The notes under the pieces are model-generated. The model ran no database searches, had not been told where the DNA came from, and saw only the letters and a program-made list of their open reading frames with translations. Made by a program: the position numbers and the translations under genes. DNA of 64,000 nt. Source: Epinephelus fuscoguttatus. Lineage: Eukaryota; Chordata; Actinopteri; Perciformes; Serranidae. The stretch lies in NCBI RefSeq assembly GCF_011397635.1, contig NC_064755.1, positions 21,311,282 to 21,375,281 on the forward strand. Direction: 5' to 3'. Positions 61,161 through 64,000 of this stretch are shown piece after piece. The first letter of the stretch is position 1, and every line of letters starts with the position of its first letter.

Positions 61161-61993
61161 CATGGGTGGATTATGAGTCAACAGGCCCCTGGGCATGGAG
61201 ACACAAAACGTCCCACCACCTCTCCTACATAGAAGCAAGACACACAGACTTTGTGGTGGTTTTGTCTTTTGTTGGTGTTGTTTTGAGTCTCTTTCCAGTT
61301 GTTATGGGTATATTTGTGGTTTTGTGTCCCCCTGTGATCATTTTGTGTCTGTCAGAGGTTTTTCTTTTGTGTCATTTTGTGTGTATTTGAGGTCATTTTG
61401 TTGTTTGTGTCATTTTGTGTCTGTTTCAGGCCATTTTTTGTAGTTTCGTCTCTTTTTGTAGTCATTTTTTGTGTTTTTAAGGTCTCTTTGAGTTAATTTT
61501 GAGGGTTTTTTTGTTGTTTTGTCGTTCTTTAAGGTAATTTTAGGGTCTGTTCGACATCATTTTATGTCTCTTTGAGGTCATTTTGTATTTCTTTTGTTAT
61601 TTTGTGTCATGTCATCATTTTGTGTGCCTTTGGGGTGTTTTTGTGTCTCTTTGATTTTATAGGGATTTTTTTGTTGTTGTTTTGTCTCTATTTGAGGTCA
61701 TTTTGGGGGTTTTTTAGAGTTATTATTTGTGACTCTTTACAGTTGTTTTGTGTCTGTTTGAGAACAATTTACGTCTCCTTGAGGTCGTTTTGTGTTTCTA
61801 AAAAATTTTTCTGTTTTTTTTTTTTCTTTTTTTTTCTCATTTTTTGGTTTCCGTTGTTTTATTTTATTTTTTTATTTTTCATTTTTGTCTGTTTGTGGTC
61901 ATTTAGAATCTCTTCCTGTTAGACGTGTGTTAATTTGAGTGACAATTTTGCAGGTAAAGGCCAGGGGAGGGGGTCCTGGTAGGCCCAGTCAGT
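61161..61993 (+). repeat. Repeat element with 21-bp-period tandem array (copy 2)
   Basis: Starts with the same 17 bases (CATGGGTGGATTATGAG) as copy 1, then ACAGGCCCCTGGGCATGGAG, then about 0.7 kb of TTTTGTGTCTCTTTGAGGTC-type units, and closes at GGTAGGCCCAGTCAGTG. The shared flanks show that the array is internal to a dispersed element. Confidence 0.85.
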
Positions 61994-61997
61994 GATA

Positions 61998-62110
61998 AGT
62001 CATAAGTCATAAGTAATAAGATAAGATAAGATAAGATAAGACTGAATTTTATGTCTGCTGAGGGAGATTGCGATGCAGCAGTTGCAATATAAAGTCCATC
62101 TATGATGGCA
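61998..62110. repeat. Retroelement tail with (AAGAT)n
   Basis: AATAAGATAAGATAAGATAA followed by TGCTGAGGGAGATTGCGATG. It adjoins the end of repeat copy 2. Confidence 0.45.
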
Positions 62111-62796
62111 AGTACAGCAGGTCAAAGTTGATCCTGGAAGTCTGTGATAAATGTAATTATCTAGCTTGCCTTAATTCTCTCTTTCCAGGAGCTTCTGTTT
62201 CAGACCTGTATGCTCATCTGAATGCTTGTGCTTCTTGACTTGTTTTCAGTGAGTCGTGTATCCAGATCTCAGCTGCTAACCTGGTGAGTATACGTTGTCA
62301 TTGTTACAGACAGCAGTGACGGACAAAACTATGACAATATAACCCAAGCTGTAATAAAAGAATTCTCCTTTAAAACACGAGCGCTTGTGTGTATTTGTGT
62401 ACGTTAGTTCAATACCTACAACATGGGTCAGTGTCTCCCAGTGTGCTGTGGATCAATGGCTGCCACTGGGATAGAGCGCTTCATTAAGTGCTTTTTCATG
62501 TCCCATGCTGCAGCTCAGTAATGTGCTGCTGTCATCCAAACATACAGAAAAAAAAATGGGCCTGAAGACATGCAGTGACACATATGCAAATACACACACA
62601 CAAACACACACAAACACACACTCTCAGTCATCATGTCTCCTTTTCTCTCCTCCCTCAGTGTGTTGCTCAGTGTGTGAACTCTCAGTTACAACACAGAGCC
62701 TTGTTTCTGTGCTGCATAAATTGATGCATTCTTGTAATTTTTTCCCCCCAATACAGCTCTGCTCCACTTGTGTGTATTTTACCAGTGCTACACTGT

Positions 62797-62829
62797 TGTC
62801 GTTGTTGTTGTTGTTGTTGTTGTTGTTGT
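62797..62829. repeat. (GTT)n microsatellite
   Basis: About ten GTT/TTG triplets in tandem. Confidence 0.9.
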
Positions 62830-62895
62830 AGTGTGCCTTATCAGTGCTAAGCCTTTCCCCCCTTTCCTCCTCTCTCTTCATTTGCTTTCCTCTAG

Positions 62896-63985
62896 GGCTG
62901 ATGTGATTTAAGGCTGTGCTTGAAGACTGAGGACTGGGCCGTTATCTGCCCATTATTGATGCGAGCTGTAACTCTCACTGTCCACACTCTACAGGCAGAC
63001 GGAAAGAGAGGCAGCTCACTGCTGCTTTAGAGGGATGGGCGGGCGGATGAAAAGAAACAGTGGAGAGATAATGCCAACAGATTGATGACTTTCCCTGTAA
63101 TGCTCAGACTTCAGACGGCGTGGCGTTTTTCATGGATGTATGTAAAAACAACAGAGTGCACGTTATAGAAATTTCAGTTCTCCCATTATTTCCTCCACCC
63201 TGAGCTCTGCCCTCTCTCTTTCCTCCAACCCTCCCTCCTCTGTCCTTCCTATTTCATTTCCTTTCACCCCCTCCCTGCCCCCCCCCCCCCTCCCCCCATC
63301 TCCATCTGTACATTATGTAGATGTCAATAATTTAGCACGAGATTCAAGAATTCAGTGCTTAACAACAGGTTACGATCTTTGCTATAAAAGCCATAAAATA
63401 TGCGTTTGTGAATAAAATATGATTCTGTCTCTTTTCAAAGCAGCTGAAACCTGTCAAGATTGCCATTTGTTTTCTGACAGTATCGCGGTGAAGTGACAGT
63501 TCAAAAGCGGGGGTTTGTCTTTATCTTGGCAGGTTTTCAATCTTTGCTCTATTTCTGCACACCGCAGAGCATTATTTTGTATCCATTGTTTTGTAGACCG
63601 TCTTTCATCTCCAGGGCTTTGTTGTTTTCTCACTCTCTCGCCGTCTCTCGCTCCTCTCCCCCTCTTACATCGTGACTTTTTCTTCTTTTTTTTCTTTCCT
63701 ACTCTTTTACAGTTTCATCTTGTATTGTACAGTAACAGTAACACTGGGCTTGAAGCACATAAACAGCTAACACATCCCACTATAAGTGCCCCTCCAACCT
63801 CCAGTCACCTGCCTCACACAAACCACCACAGCTCCAAATTCACTTCCTTCTCCTTTTTCCCCATCCTTCCTTCCTTCCTTTGCTTTTCCTCCCCTCCGTC
63901 TCCTCCTTCTTGTCCTCCTCCTCCTCCTCCTCCTCCTACCCCCTCTACCCCACAGGCCTGGAGATCGTTCCTTTGTTCCTGACAT
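62896..63985. other. Right-edge non-repetitive stretch, no gene seen
   Basis: Apart from a C-rich run near 63270 and (CTC)n near 63912-63940, this part lacks the repeat families seen to its left. The 62.90-63.15 and 63.30-63.56 kb parts have balanced composition and could be conserved non-coding DNA. In human the gene after FBXL14 is WNT5B; no WNT-like coding exon is present here. Confidence 0.4.
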
Positions 63986-64000
63986 CTGTTTTGTTGGGTG

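Noticed and set aside
61118..61922. Open frames up to 116 residues, hydrophobic
   Set aside because: Same tandem-array artefact in the second repeat copy.
63515..63982. 155-residue open frame near the right edge
   Set aside because: Pyrimidine-rich low-complexity sequence giving Ser/Pro runs; no start, splice or homology support. A WNT5-type first exon was looked for and not seen.

Overview
This is a vertebrate, almost certainly teleost fish, chromosomal window. Evidence: intron-split genes with GT/AG junctions whose proteins are close to human WNK1, ERC1 and FBXL14; very compact introns (ERC1 takes about 18 kb here); many fish-type DNA transposon relics and LINE tails; and GCTAACGTTAGC-rich CpG promoters. 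I could not assign the species or the a/b paralog.

Layout. (1) About 1-21.4 kb, minus strand: wnk1, a WNK-family chloride-sensing kinase. Twelve coding exons (845 codons) cover the whole kinase domain, the OSR1-C-like autoinhibitory domain and the KLHL3-binding acidic motif. The 3' part of the gene runs off the left edge. (2) 21.4-23.0 kb: an AT-rich gap between two divergent promoters, holding a strong CTCF-like site. (3) About 23.0-44.9 kb, plus strand: erc1 (ELKS/CAST active-zone scaffold). It is complete, with two 5'UTR exons, 19 constitutive coding exons (1110 aa), an alternative C-terminal exon ending in the RIM-binding GIWA motif, a likely 57-nt cassette exon and a long 3'UTR. (4) 44.9-47.0 kb: a short convergent intergenic stretch. 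(5) 47.0-49.6 kb, minus strand: fbxl14, an F-box/LRR ubiquitin-ligase adaptor whose coding sequence here is one exon, with a CpG promoter. (6) 49.7-64 kb: no gene that I can support. It holds LINE fragments, two long 21-bp-period tandem arrays inside a repeated element, microsatellites, CTCF-like motifs and an E-box palindrome. A single-copy-looking, possibly conserved stretch lies near the right edge.

The genes share no pathway. They are the conserved neighbourhood of human 12p13.33 (WNK1-RAD52-ERC1-FBXL14). Here wnk1 and erc1 are head to head and no RAD52 exon lies between them, so the fish order is rearranged relative to human.

No exotic new system was found. The most interesting signals concern splicing and regulation: an in-frame 33-nt candidate exon in the WNK1 activation-loop intron; a pyrimidine-tract/57-nt exon/(GT)26 arrangement in erc1; the preserved GIWA exon; a CTCF-motif orientation switch beside fbxl14; and nested transposon relics.
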